From: Halieaceae bacterium UBA4452
GTDB taxonomy: Bacteria > Pseudomonadota > Gammaproteobacteria > Pseudomonadales > Halieaceae
Assembly (NCBI GenBank): GCA_002389505.1
Contig: DGPA01000021.1
Coordinates: 82,248-146,247 of the forward strand
DNA length: 64,000 bases
Direction of reading: 5' to 3'
Shown: positions 27,604 to 36,679 of the stretch, piece by piece
How the letters are laid out: every line of letters begins with the position of its first letter
Position numbering within the stretch: position 1 is the first letter of the stretch
The notes under the pieces: model-generated
Seen by the model: only the letters and a program-made list of their open reading frames with translations
Databases searched by the model: none
What the model was told of the DNA's origin: nothing
Translations under genes and position numbers: made by a program

Positions 27604-28722
27604 ATGCCTGAAGTAATCAATGAACACTACCGCGGTCTTACTTATCCTTGGGGTAGACATGATCCGCCCCCTGCCAACGCACCTTTCCAGGTTGCCGATG
27701 GCGTTTGGTGGGTGCGTTTCCCGATGCCTATGTCGCTGGACCACATCAACATTTGGTTATTGGAGGATGACGATGGCTGGACAATCGTTGATACCTGCCT
27801 CGCTATGCCTCAGTCCAAAGCTATTTGGGAGCAGCTATTTATCGATTTTATGGCCGGTAAACCGGTCAAGCGCGTCATCTGCACCCACATGCACCCGGAT
27901 CATATGGGCCTTGCTGGTTGGTTGTGCGAACGCTTTGATTGCCCGCTGTGGATGACCCGTGAGGAATATATGATGTGCCAGCTGATGACCAGCTATACCG
28001 GTCAAGCGGCACCCAACGAAGCCACTGCATTTTATCAGGCCGCTGGCTACGATAACCAGCAAATCGACGAATATAAGCGCAAATTTGGCTCTTTTGGCAG
28101 CATGATATCGCCAATACCTCATAGATTTAGACGCATCATTGATCGTGAGACGATTACCATTGGCGGCCGTTATTGGCAGGTCATTGTGGGTGCCGGGCAT
28201 TCACCAGAGCACGCTTGCTTATACTGCCCTGCCCTCAAACTGTTGATTGCCGGCGATCAGGTGTTACCGCGAATTACGCCCAATGTGTCTGTGTTTCCGA
28301 CTGAGCCCGAGGGTAACCCGCTCGCCGAGTGGATGAATTCTAACGCGCGCCTACTCAGCATTCTGCCTGATGATTTATTGGTGCTGCCCTCCCACCAAAC
28401 ACCGTTTACCGGGCTCCATGTGCGAATTAATCAAATCATCGACGGCCACCGCGTCGATATTCAATCGGTCTATGATCACCTCGACAAGCCCTTGCGCGTC
28501 ATCGACTGCTTTACCAGCCTTTTTTCACGAGACATCACCGCGGATCTGCTGGGACTGGCGACCGGTGAGACCCTGGCTAATCTCAATTTCTTAGTTCACC
28601 GAAGCAGTATCCAACGAAGCCAAGACAACCATGGCGTTCACTGGTATGTTCAAAATCCCGACGCGCAAAATCCAGATATTGGTGCAATAAAGACTCATGA
28701 CCACGCTCCAGCAGCAACTTAA
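27604..28722 (+). CDS. MBL-fold metallo-hydrolase
   Basis: The 372-residue protein carries the zinc motif THMHPDHMG at 94-102 (His95, His97, Asp99, His100), a second-ligand region GAGHSPEHACLY, the bridging Asp in IAGDQVL and a late His in LPSHQTPF. This is the glyoxalase II-like group. A C-terminal domain of about 100 residues resembles the helical cap of LACTB2-like members. Substrates in the family include thioesters, lactones and nucleic acids, and none can be chosen here. The next gene, an esterase, starts inside its 3' end (26-base overlap), so the two probably act in one pathway. Confidence 0.85.
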   Translation: MPEVINEHYRGLTYPWGRHDPPPANAPFQVADGVWWVRFPMPMSLDHINIWLLEDDDGWTIVDTCLAMPQSKAIWEQLFIDFMAGKPVKRVICTHMHPDHMGLAGWLCERFDCPLWMTREEYMMCQLMTSYTGQAAPNEATAFYQAAGYDNQQIDEYKRKFGSFGSMISPIPHRFRRIIDRETITIGGRYWQVIVGAGHSPEHACLYCPALKLLIAGDQVLPRITPNVSVFPTEPEGNPLAEWMNSNARLLSILPDDLLVLPSHQTPFTGLHVRINQIIDGHRVDIQSVYDHLDKPLRVIDCFTSLFSRDITADLLGLATGETLANLNFLVHRSSIQRSQDNHGVHWYVQNPDAQNPDIGAIKTHDHAPAAT

Positions 28723-29584
28723 AACATGGGCGCTTCGCCTGTACTACCGTACTAGCAGTAGAAAAGCTTGGGCCGCGCATCCTCGCAGTGATGACTTCAG
28801 CATCAGTAACTTACTGATTCCCACCCGAACCGGGGAAGTGACAGCGCGCATGTATCATGGCCAAGCGGATTGCCCAATCATTATTTACTTCCACGGTGGT
28901 GGATGGGTCATTGGCGACCTTAATACCCATGATCCTTTTTGTCGCGCTCTCAGTAAGGCAAGCGGCTGCAGCTTGCTATCGATTGGCTATCGTTTGGCAC
29001 CCGAGCATCCGTTTCCTGCCGCCCATGATGACTGCCTCGATGCCACCAAGTGGATAATCGACAATCTCAATGCCCTCGCTCCAAATAGTGGCAAAGCTGT
29101 CTTAGCAGGGGATAGCGCAGGGGGCAATCTGGCCGCCTGTACCATGGCCTCACTGATTGGCGAGCCACGTATTAGTGGCACGATCATGATCTATCCGGTT
29201 ATCGAGCACTATTTGGCCGGACTGAGATCCTATACTGAGCATGCAAAATCTGGCCCGCTTACCAGCAGCATTATGCGCTGGTTTTTTGATACTTATTTGG
29301 GAGCGATTGCCGCTGCAGACCCGAAGACCAAGACCATTTTTGTCAGCCGTCGCTGTGACTATTCAAACTTTCCACCATCGCTATTAGTGACTGCGGAGCG
29401 TGACCCGCTACGTGATGATGGCAAGCGCCTGGCCACCGTGATGCGCCAAGCCGGGGTCGCGATCACCTACCAGCATTTTCCTAACGAGGCCCATGGTTTT
29501 GCTTGCTCGCAGGGTGCAACTGCGGGCCACCAACAGTTTGTGGAACTAGCCACTCACTGGCTTGGAGAATTGTCCGCCCACTAA
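28697..29584 (+). CDS. Alpha/beta hydrolase, hormone-sensitive-lipase-type esterase
   Basis: The 295-residue protein has the HGGGW oxyanion motif at 66-70, the nucleophile elbow GDSAGG at 138-143 (Ser140), an Asp in AERDPLRDD and a His in NEAHGF. These define family IV (HSL) esterases, which cleave short-chain esters. No signal peptide is visible, so it should be cytosolic. It overlaps the MBL gene by 26 bases and its stop overlaps that of the convergent alcohol dehydrogenase by four bases. The natural ester is unknown. Confidence 0.88.
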   Translation: MTTLQQQLKTWALRLYYRTSSRKAWAAHPRSDDFSISNLLIPTRTGEVTARMYHGQADCPIIIYFHGGGWVIGDLNTHDPFCRALSKASGCSLLSIGYRLAPEHPFPAAHDDCLDATKWIIDNLNALAPNSGKAVLAGDSAGGNLAACTMASLIGEPRISGTIMIYPVIEHYLAGLRSYTEHAKSGPLTSSIMRWFFDTYLGAIAAADPKTKTIFVSRRCDYSNFPPSLLVTAERDPLRDDGKRLATVMRQAGVAITYQHFPNEAHGFACSQGATAGHQQFVELATHWLGELSAH

Positions 29585-30780
29585 TGGGCAGCGCAAATGC
29601 TCGTCAATATTGTGCTCATCTCATCAACGGTCAATAGCCTTGGTGAGAAATAATCGTCGCTCTCAACAATCGCCGCCTCGGCCATAGCCGGTATATCATG
29701 ACGAAGGATAGCCTCGTGTTCGCTGGGTAAACCTACCGATGCTCGTAGTGCACCTATGGCCTCAATGAAGCTATCGGCCGTCGCCTCCGGCAAGCCGATC
29801 GCCGAGGCCAGTGCCTCTAACTTTGGCGCTGCGGCGCTGCCATAAATGGCAAGCACCTCAGTGAGTACCATCGCATTTGCCACGCCGTGGGGAATGCCAT
29901 AGCGTGCGCCTAGCTGATGCGCTATCGCATGGACGTTGCCCACATTCACCTGGTTGATCGCCACGCCGCCATAGTAGGCGGCCAACGCCATGCCTTCCCG
30001 GGCGCGCAAATTATGAGGTTCAGCCATCACTTGAGGTAACCATCGAAATACGCCTTTGACGGCCATGAGTGCTGTTTCACTGCGAGAGCCTCGCTCCCAA
30101 ATACCAATATAAGCCTCGATACCATGGGTCAGCGCATCTAGGCCGGTAGCAGCGGTAATCCCAGGCGGCAAGCTCAGCATCAATTCTGGATCTAAGGCGA
30201 CCGCGCGAGGAAGCAGTGCCAGTCCCGAAATAATTTGCTTACTGTGATCAGTATCGTCAGTAATCACCGCGCCCATTGTCGCTTCACTGCCGGTTCCCGC
30301 TGTTGTGGGAATGGCGTAAATCGGCACCCCTTTTTCAGGGGCTTTATTGAGCCCGACCCAGCCCCTTGGATCGTCATCGTTGACGGCAGCCAAGGCTATG
30401 ATTTTCGCGGCATCCATGGACGACCCACCGCCCACCGCCAACACCGCTGAACAATTGTGTGCTTTGAATAACGCCGTCCCTTCAGCGGCTTGGCTAAAGG
30501 TGGGGTCGGGCTCGACGCCATCAAAGACGTGCACGTTGGTGGTCTGCAGGTTAATACTTGCGAGAGCACGATCCATGATACCTAGCTCGCGCAGCGGTTT
30601 ATCGGTAACCACCAATATATTCTCATGACCGCTCTCGGCAATACGCGCGCACAGTTGTGTGCTGCTACCGCTACCCGCCCAAGCGAAGTGGGGGGCCGTC
30701 GCTTTGTCGCCCAACAGCCATTGAGCCAGTCTTAATTTAAAACGCCATTTCAATTGCCGGAGTCGATAGGCAGCCGCCAT
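29581..30780 (-). CDS. Iron-containing alcohol dehydrogenase
   Basis: From the ATG at 30780, which has AAGGG seven bases before it, the protein is 399 residues. Longer readings extend into the promoter gap. It has the NAD motif GGGSSMDAAK, TTAGTGSEAT and the metal-binding histidines of GNVHAIAHQLGARYGIPHG. The family interconverts primary alcohols or hydroxyacids and aldehydes using NAD(P) and Fe2+. It is divergent from a quinone oxidoreductase (105-base gap) and convergent with the esterase, so it may process the alcohol released by that enzyme. Confidence 0.9.
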   Translation of the reverse strand: MAAAYRLRQLKWRFKLRLAQWLLGDKATAPHFAWAGSGSSTQLCARIAESGHENILVVTDKPLRELGIMDRALASINLQTTNVHVFDGVEPDPTFSQAAEGTALFKAHNCSAVLAVGGGSSMDAAKIIALAAVNDDDPRGWVGLNKAPEKGVPIYAIPTTAGTGSEATMGAVITDDTDHSKQIISGLALLPRAVALDPELMLSLPPGITAATGLDALTHGIEAYIGIWERGSRSETALMAVKGVFRWLPQVMAEPHNLRAREGMALAAYYGGVAINQVNVGNVHAIAHQLGARYGIPHGVANAMVLTEVLAIYGSAAAPKLEALASAIGLPEATADSFIEAIGALRASVGLPSEHEAILRHDIPAMAEAAIVESDDYFSPRLLTVDEMSTILTSICAAH

Positions 30781-30885
30781 AATGAACCCTTCATATGCTC
30801 TGATTACACACCACCATAACGCATTCAGCGGCAAAATAGGTATAGGCTTCGCTGACGCAATCCCGTCAAATAAAAGGCGCTCATC

Positions 30886-31866
30886 ATGGAACGGCAACAC
30901 ATCACTATTCTCGACCAACACACGCTCGCGCTAGAAACCGATGCCGCACCAGAACCGGGCATGGGGGAATTACTGATCGCGGTCGACTTTGCGGGGGTAA
31001 ATCGCGCTGATGTCCTGCAGCGTGTCGGCCTTTACCCAGTCCCTGCAGATGCGTCACCGATTATGGGATTGGAGGTGGCCGGCACTATCGTCGCGATCGG
31101 TTCCGCTGTCCAGGACTGGGTGGTTGGCGATAAAGTATGTGCACTGGTGCATGGCGGGGGCTATGCGAATTATGCCATTGCTCGGGCCGATCATAGCCTT
31201 CCCATTCCTAGTCAATTCGATACACGCAGCGCAGCAGCGCTGCCCGAAGCCCTCCTCACGGTCTGGCATAACATTTTCACTCTGGGGGCTTTACAGGCGG
31301 GGGAAACCTTGCTCGTTCATGGTGGCGGGAGTGGTATTGGTAGCATAGCCGTGCAGCTCGCGAAATCCCGCGGCGCGCGGGTCGTCGCTACTGCAGGCGG
31401 GGCCGATAAATGCCGAGCTGTTGCCGCACTCGGCGCCGATCTGGTGATTGATTACCGCGAAAATCGGCTACTTGAAGCGCTTACTGACAGCGATTTAGTA
31501 GGCCGTATTGACGTCATACTGGACACGGCTGGGGGCGATTATGTGGCGGTTAATTTAGCCGCTGCAGCCCCCGACGGACGCGTTGTTTGCATTGGCGCTA
31601 TGCGTGGAAGCAAGGCTGAGATCGATGTCTTTCCTATCCTGATGAAGCGTTTGATACTGACCGGCTCCACCTTGCGGGGAATGGGTATAAGCCGACGTGC
31701 AGCAGGCTTTGTCGATATCCAGCGGGAGGTTATGCCCGCTATTGAAAAGGGTGGTATTGTGCCCATAATAGACCGCTGCTTCCCGTTGGCTGAGGCCATG
31801 TCAGCTCACGAGTTCATGCAGTCTGGCCAGCATTTAGGCAAATTACTGCTCGACTGCCGAGGTTAA
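30886..31866 (+). CDS. NAD(P)H:quinone oxidoreductase, zinc-independent MDR family
   Basis: The 326-residue protein matches the PIG3/QorA branch of the medium-chain dehydrogenase family: GVNRADVLQRVGLYP near 44-58, the cofactor motif VHGGGSGIGSIAVQLAK near 145-161 and no structural zinc cysteines. These cytosolic NADPH enzymes reduce quinones, enones or related electrophiles. It is divergent from the iron alcohol dehydrogenase and could share its promoter region. I see no motif that fixes the substrate. Confidence 0.87.
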   Translation: MERQHITILDQHTLALETDAAPEPGMGELLIAVDFAGVNRADVLQRVGLYPVPADASPIMGLEVAGTIVAIGSAVQDWVVGDKVCALVHGGGYANYAIARADHSLPIPSQFDTRSAAALPEALLTVWHNIFTLGALQAGETLLVHGGGSGIGSIAVQLAKSRGARVVATAGGADKCRAVAALGADLVIDYRENRLLEALTDSDLVGRIDVILDTAGGDYVAVNLAAAAPDGRVVCIGAMRGSKAEIDVFPILMKRLILTGSTLRGMGISRRAAGFVDIQREVMPAIEKGGIVPIIDRCFPLAEAMSAHEFMQSGQHLGKLLLDCRG

Positions 31867-31978
31867 TCTTCCATGACTCGCGTTTGCTTCATACGATGCA
31901 CTCACGCTAATCGGGTAACTGGCTCAGCATGTGGTGCTGATGCATTGTTGTTTGTGACACAATCTCCGACTATCACTG

Positions 31979-32012
31979 AATTACCGCGCAATCATAAAAC
32001 GTCACGGTAATT
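31979..32012. promoter_or_regulatory. 8-bp inverted repeat upstream of the TPR-sulfotransferase gene
   Basis: AATTACCG (31979-31986) and CGGTAATT (32005-32012) are perfect inverted copies 26 bases apart, start to start, ending 41 bases before the GTG start. A further ACCGCG lies at 32031-32036. This could be a regulator-binding site or a leader hairpin. The gap of 187 bases holds nothing else I can name. Confidence 0.3.
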
Positions 32013-32053
32013 TATTCATTTTCGGTTAGTACCGCGAGAGAGATAAGACAGTA

Positions 32054-33982
32054 GTGAGCGAACAAATCGACAAAACGGGTAGCCTCGAAGAGGCGATGGC
32101 GCATGCTAAAACCCTGCTAGATCGAGACCCCGAGCAGGCCTTATCTCAGTTAGAAGAAATCATGGCGGCAGTGCCTGAGTATCCGCCGGCACTCCACCTT
32201 CAGGCGTTAGCCTTCGGTGCGCTGCAGCGGGGAGAGCAAGCCATTACGGTGCTCGAAAAAGTCGTCTCTTTGAATCCCGACCACCCCGAAGCGTGGCGTC
32301 TATTAGCTGATCACGCCGCTGCCATTGGCGATAAAGAAAAAAGTGAGCGCGCCTATTTACGTCATCTGCAATGCTCGGCGCAAAACGCTGATCTTCAGCA
32401 AGCAGCCGCGGCCATGATTACCAACGACTTACCGATTGCCGAACGACGATTAAAGGCATACCTCAAGCAGGCGCCGACAGACGTTGCGGCGATTCGAATG
32501 CTTGCAGAGGTCGCCGTGCGGGTTGGGCGAAACGAGGATGCTCTGGCACTACTCGAGTACTGCTTAGAGCTGACACCCGCCTTTTCAGGAGCACGCTATA
32601 ACCTCGCAGTGCTCCTGCATAGAACCAATCGATCAAGCGAAGCTTTGCGGGAGGTAGAGCAGCTATTAACCGAGGAGCCAAAAAGACCCGGATACCGTAA
32701 TCTCGCCGCCGTTGTGTGCAGCCGAATCGGTGAATACGAACGATCGAGTCAAATTTATCAAGCGCTCCTAGACGAGTATCCACAAAACGCCAAGGTCTGG
32801 TTAAGCTACGCGCATGTGCTCAAGACCGAGGGAAAAAGAGAGCAGTGTGAAGCCGCTTACCGGGGCGCTATTGAGCGAGATGGCAGTTTTGGAGAAGCTT
32901 ATTGGAGCTTAGCTAATCTCAAAACGTTTCGCTTTTCTGAGCGTGACATTGCAACAATGAACGATCAATTACAGCAACCGGGCCTTGAACTCAGTAGCCG
33001 GGTACAGTTTTATTTTGCACTGGGTAAAGCGGCTGAGGACGCAGGCAATTACCCATCATCCTTCGATTATTATGATCAAGGCAATGCCCTTCATCGATCT
33101 ACGCTCGACTACCAACGCGCTCAGAATACCCGCCGAGCAAAAAGAATGAAGAGCCATTTTACGGCGTCATTTTTCCAACAGCGTATGGGTATGGGCTGTC
33201 CAGATAAGAGTCCCATTTTCATTGTCGGCATGCCCAGAGCTGGCTCAACGCTGTTAGAGCAGATTTTAGCCAGCCACTCTCAAGTGGAAGGCACGACAGA
33301 ATTACCTGACATCATTACCTTGGCAAAAGAGTTACGTGTCCAAGCGGGTGACGACGAGATGGGCGCCTATGATGGCGTTCTGGCTCGAATGAGTCCTGAA
33401 GCGCTTCATGATTTGGGCCGTTTGTATCTGGAACGAACACGCATTCACCGGAAAACCCAGAGCGATTATTTTATCGACAAGATGCCCAACAATTTTTTAC
33501 ACATTGGCTTAATACAAACCTGTTTACCCAATGCCAAAATTATCGATGCCCGACGACACCCTATGGGCTGTTGCTTTTCTAACTTTAAGCAATACTTTGC
33601 TAGGGGGCAGAGCTTCAGCTATTCGTTAGAAGACGTCGGTCACTTCTACCGCGATTACGTCGAGCTGATGGATCATTACGATACCGCTTTACCTGGCCGA
33701 GTTCATCGAGTGATTTATGAACGTTTAGTGGCCAACGTCGAAGCGGAGATCCGCTCCGTACTTGATTACTGCGAATTACCTTTTGAGGAGGAGTGTTTGC
33801 GCTTTTTCGAGAACAAACGCCCGGTCCGGACAGCCAGCTCGGAGCAAGTTCGACAGCCCATTTATCAAGACGGGCTTGAGCAATGGCGGCATTATGCGCC
33901 TCATCTATCATCATTAGAGGCTGCGTTGGGCGATGTCCTTTCAGCCTACCCCCAAGCGCCGGTGTTCGGTAGCGGTGAGTAG
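32054..33982 (+). CDS. TPR-repeat protein with C-terminal sulfotransferase domain
   Basis: The 642-residue protein has tetratricopeptide repeats over about residues 10-300, rich in the Ala/Leu/Tyr spacing of that repeat. A sulfotransferase domain follows with the PAPS-binding loop IVGMPRAGSTLLEQIL near 390-406 and a second conserved region IIDARRHPMGCCFSNFKQYF. It lacks a signal peptide. It should move sulfate from PAPS to an unknown acceptor recognised by the repeats. A TonB-dependent receptor gene follows about 110 bases later, a pairing that recurs in marine proteobacteria. The GTG start follows a purine-rich AGAGAGATAAGA. Confidence 0.87.
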   Translation: MSEQIDKTGSLEEAMAHAKTLLDRDPEQALSQLEEIMAAVPEYPPALHLQALAFGALQRGEQAITVLEKVVSLNPDHPEAWRLLADHAAAIGDKEKSERAYLRHLQCSAQNADLQQAAAAMITNDLPIAERRLKAYLKQAPTDVAAIRMLAEVAVRVGRNEDALALLEYCLELTPAFSGARYNLAVLLHRTNRSSEALREVEQLLTEEPKRPGYRNLAAVVCSRIGEYERSSQIYQALLDEYPQNAKVWLSYAHVLKTEGKREQCEAAYRGAIERDGSFGEAYWSLANLKTFRFSERDIATMNDQLQQPGLELSSRVQFYFALGKAAEDAGNYPSSFDYYDQGNALHRSTLDYQRAQNTRRAKRMKSHFTASFFQQRMGMGCPDKSPIFIVGMPRAGSTLLEQILASHSQVEGTTELPDIITLAKELRVQAGDDEMGAYDGVLARMSPEALHDLGRLYLERTRIHRKTQSDYFIDKMPNNFLHIGLIQTCLPNAKIIDARRHPMGCCFSNFKQYFARGQSFSYSLEDVGHFYRDYVELMDHYDTALPGRVHRVIYERLVANVEAEIRSVLDYCELPFEEECLRFFENKRPVRTASSEQVRQPIYQDGLEQWRHYAPHLSSLEAALGDVLSAYPQAPVFGSGE

Positions 33983-34094
33983 CTCAAATCGTCCATTTTA
34001 CTATGGAGAAAACCCTAAAAAAGTTGTATCGTTCTTCTTGATCATGTTTCCGACCGCTTTTCTAAAAAAAAACAACAACTGGAGTCAAGACATC

Positions 34095-36527
34095 ATGTCA
34101 AATCATCACTCATCTACCCGCCTTGTTCCCACCCGTTTCACCCGAGGCCCGCTGGTGGCAGCACTCATCGCCGCAAGTCCGGGATTATACGCTCAGGGCG
34201 CGCTCGAAGAGGTCGTGGTAACGGCACAAAAGCGTGTCCAGAATCTACAGGATGTACCCATCAGTATTGAAACCTTGAGCACCCAGAAGATCAGTGAGCT
34301 GGGCATTCAAGATTTTAGCGACTATGCGCGGATGCTACCCAGTATATCCGTACAACCGCCAGCCGCCGGAGGGGTCGGATTCTTCCCTGTTTACATGCGC
34401 GGCATTACCACTGGCCGGGATGGACAGGCCACGACTTCACAGCCCAGCGTTGGCATGTACCTTGATGAACAACCGATAACGACGGTGCAAGGCAACCTCG
34501 ATATTCACATGTACGACATTGCTCGAATCGAAGCGTTGTCAGGACCCCAAGGTACGCTCTATGGCGCCAGCTCGCAGTCGGGCACCATACGCATCATTAC
34601 CAACAAGCCAGACCCCAGCGGATTTTCTGCGGCCTATGGTCTAGAGGGCAATAACGTAGACGGCAACGACACGGGCTACACCGCCGAGGGTTATTTAAAT
34701 ATGCCGGTGGGGGAAAATTCCGCGATTCGGCTAGTGGCCTGGATGCGAGAGGATGCTGGATGGATCGATAACAAGCGCGGGACCCGAACTTTCCCTGGCG
34801 TTGCAGGCTCCACCGATGATGACATCACGCTGGATAACGCAGCGCTTGCCAAAGATGATTACAACACCGTGGAAACGCAGGGCGCGCGGCTATCGATGCT
34901 CATCAACCTCAACGACGATTGGACGGTAACCCCACAGCTGCAATATCAAAAACAACAGGGCAAGGGCTCTTGGGGTGAAGATCTGAGTGATTTCGTCGAT
35001 AGCGGTAGCGCAGTGACACACTTTAAAGAAGAATTCACCGATGACGAGTGGTACCAAGTGGCCATGACCGTTGAGGGCAAGATCAGCAATTTCGATATCG
35101 TCTACGCCGGCGCTTTTTTAGATCGAGAAGTTGATGGCTCATTTGATTACTCAGACTACTCCTACTGGTACGACACTATCTACACCACTGGGTATTACGC
35201 GGACTTACATTTCCTTAACAGCGGCGCTCGAGCAGTCCCCAACCAGTTCTTTAATGACGCAGGCACGCGAATAATGCCGGGCGCGCGCTTTGTCAACGAC
35301 GACGGCTACAAAAAAATCAGCCATGAAATTCGAATCAGCTCACCGCAGGATAGCCGGGTTCGAGTGCAGGTGGGGGCTTTTTATCAGAAACAAGAGCATG
35401 ATTTTCAGCAGCGATGGTTGGTTGAAGGCTTAGCCCAGTCGATGTGGCCAAACCAAGGATCAGATCCTCGCTTCAAAGACGTTGTGTATATCAACAGTTT
35501 AATTCGAGAGGATGAAGACCGGGCCTACTTCGGTAGCGTCAGCTTCGACGTTACCGATAGCCTGGAAGCCACTATTGGCGCACGTTATTTCGAACCCGAG
35601 GTCACGGTAGAAGGCTTCTATGGGTTTGGCCTTGGCTTCAACGGCGTCTGGTCAGGCACAGGGGAAATTCAATGCCCTACGCAGAACGACTGGAAAGATA
35701 AGCCCTGTAAAAACGTCGATAAAGGCATCAAAGAGAGTGACTCGGTCTACCGGGCGAACCTCACTTGGAAAGTGAGCGACGACCATATGATCTATGGCAC
35801 GTGGTCCGAGGGCTACCGTCCTGGCGGAATTAATCGCAAGCCCAGTGCCGGCGAGTACGTCTCAGACTTCCTCACCAATTACGAGTTGGGCTGGAAGACA
35901 ACATGGGCAGAAGGTCGATTGCAGTTTAATGGCGCAGTGTTTATGCAAGAGTGGGAGGACTTTCAGGTCTCCTTTGTGGGTGCTAATGCCATTACCCAAG
36001 TTGACAATGGCCCTACCGCTGACGTCAACGGTCTTGAGAGTCAGTTGCAGTGGTTGCCGGTCGATTCGCTGAGTATTTCAGCCTCGTTTATGTTCTTAGA
36101 CAGTGAATTGAAAGATGATTACTGTGCGGGTTGTGAAGGCGATGGCTCTGCGTGGGCGCCAGCAGGGACACAACTGCCCATTGCCGCCGATTTCAAAGGC
36201 AACCTCATCGCTCGCTACAGCTTCAACATCGCCGGCTTTGATGCCCACTTGCAAGGCGCTGTATCCCATGAGGGCAAGCGCAACTCAGACCTCCGAGTCA
36301 GAGATAACGTAGTCAAGGGAGAGATTCCTGCCAACACCTTCATGGACGTGTCTGCTGGAATCCGCAACGATCAATACGCTCTTGAGCTGTACGTTAGCAA
36401 TCTCACTGACGAGGACGCTGCGCTTTACTACACGTCCCAGTGCGCTACCGGTACCTGTGGCACACAGAACTATGGCGTTCGAGCGCGTCCAAGGACTGTG
36501 GGTATTCGTTGGTCCCAAGAGTTCTAA
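34095..36527 (+). CDS. TonB-dependent outer-membrane receptor
   Basis: From the ATG at 34095 (GGAG ten bases before) the protein has 810 residues. It has a signal peptide ending near AQG, a TonB-box-like EEVVVTAQKR at 38-47, a plug domain (DVPISIET through GTLYGASSQSGTIRIITNKP) and a beta-barrel closing with a terminal phenylalanine. The group resembles the IroN/FecA-unlike receptors common in sphingomonads and marine gammaproteobacteria, which import varied organic ligands. The ligand cannot be predicted. A start at 34044 would add 17 residues. A strong terminator follows. Confidence 0.92.
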   Translation: MSNHHSSTRLVPTRFTRGPLVAALIAASPGLYAQGALEEVVVTAQKRVQNLQDVPISIETLSTQKISELGIQDFSDYARMLPSISVQPPAAGGVGFFPVYMRGITTGRDGQATTSQPSVGMYLDEQPITTVQGNLDIHMYDIARIEALSGPQGTLYGASSQSGTIRIITNKPDPSGFSAAYGLEGNNVDGNDTGYTAEGYLNMPVGENSAIRLVAWMREDAGWIDNKRGTRTFPGVAGSTDDDITLDNAALAKDDYNTVETQGARLSMLINLNDDWTVTPQLQYQKQQGKGSWGEDLSDFVDSGSAVTHFKEEFTDDEWYQVAMTVEGKISNFDIVYAGAFLDREVDGSFDYSDYSYWYDTIYTTGYYADLHFLNSGARAVPNQFFNDAGTRIMPGARFVNDDGYKKISHEIRISSPQDSRVRVQVGAFYQKQEHDFQQRWLVEGLAQSMWPNQGSDPRFKDVVYINSLIREDEDRAYFGSVSFDVTDSLEATIGARYFEPEVTVEGFYGFGLGFNGVWSGTGEIQCPTQNDWKDKPCKNVDKGIKESDSVYRANLTWKVSDDHMIYGTWSEGYRPGGINRKPSAGEYVSDFLTNYELGWKTTWAEGRLQFNGAVFMQEWEDFQVSFVGANAITQVDNGPTADVNGLESQLQWLPVDSLSISASFMFLDSELKDDYCAGCEGDGSAWAPAGTQLPIAADFKGNLIARYSFNIAGFDAHLQGAVSHEGKRNSDLRVRDNVVKGEIPANTFMDVSAGIRNDQYALELYVSNLTDEDAALYYTSQCATGTCGTQNYGVRARPRTVGIRWSQEF

Positions 36528-36563
36528 CCACTTATACAGTGACAAGGAACATGACGTTCAGAC

Positions 36564-36594
36564 AACGGCCACGCTCACGTGGCCGTTTTTTTTG
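36564..36594 (+). terminator. Rho-independent terminator after the TonB receptor gene
   Basis: ACGGCCACG (36565-36573), loop CTCA and CGTGGCCGT (36578-36586) form a GC-rich 9-bp stem, extended by one A-T pair and followed by a run of eight T. It lies 37 bases after the receptor stop, on the coding strand. Confidence 0.9.
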
Positions 36595-36679
36595 CGCGAC
36601 CCATTGTGTCGAAATCAATCGCGCTCTGAACAACTGATGGGCGCAATGGCGGTCGGTTTTATGGGCTTACACACACTAT

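Noticed and set aside
33933..34094. Extended N-terminus of the TonB receptor
   Set aside because: It overlaps the sulfotransferase gene and lacks signal-peptide character; the ATG at 34095 directly precedes a good signal peptide.
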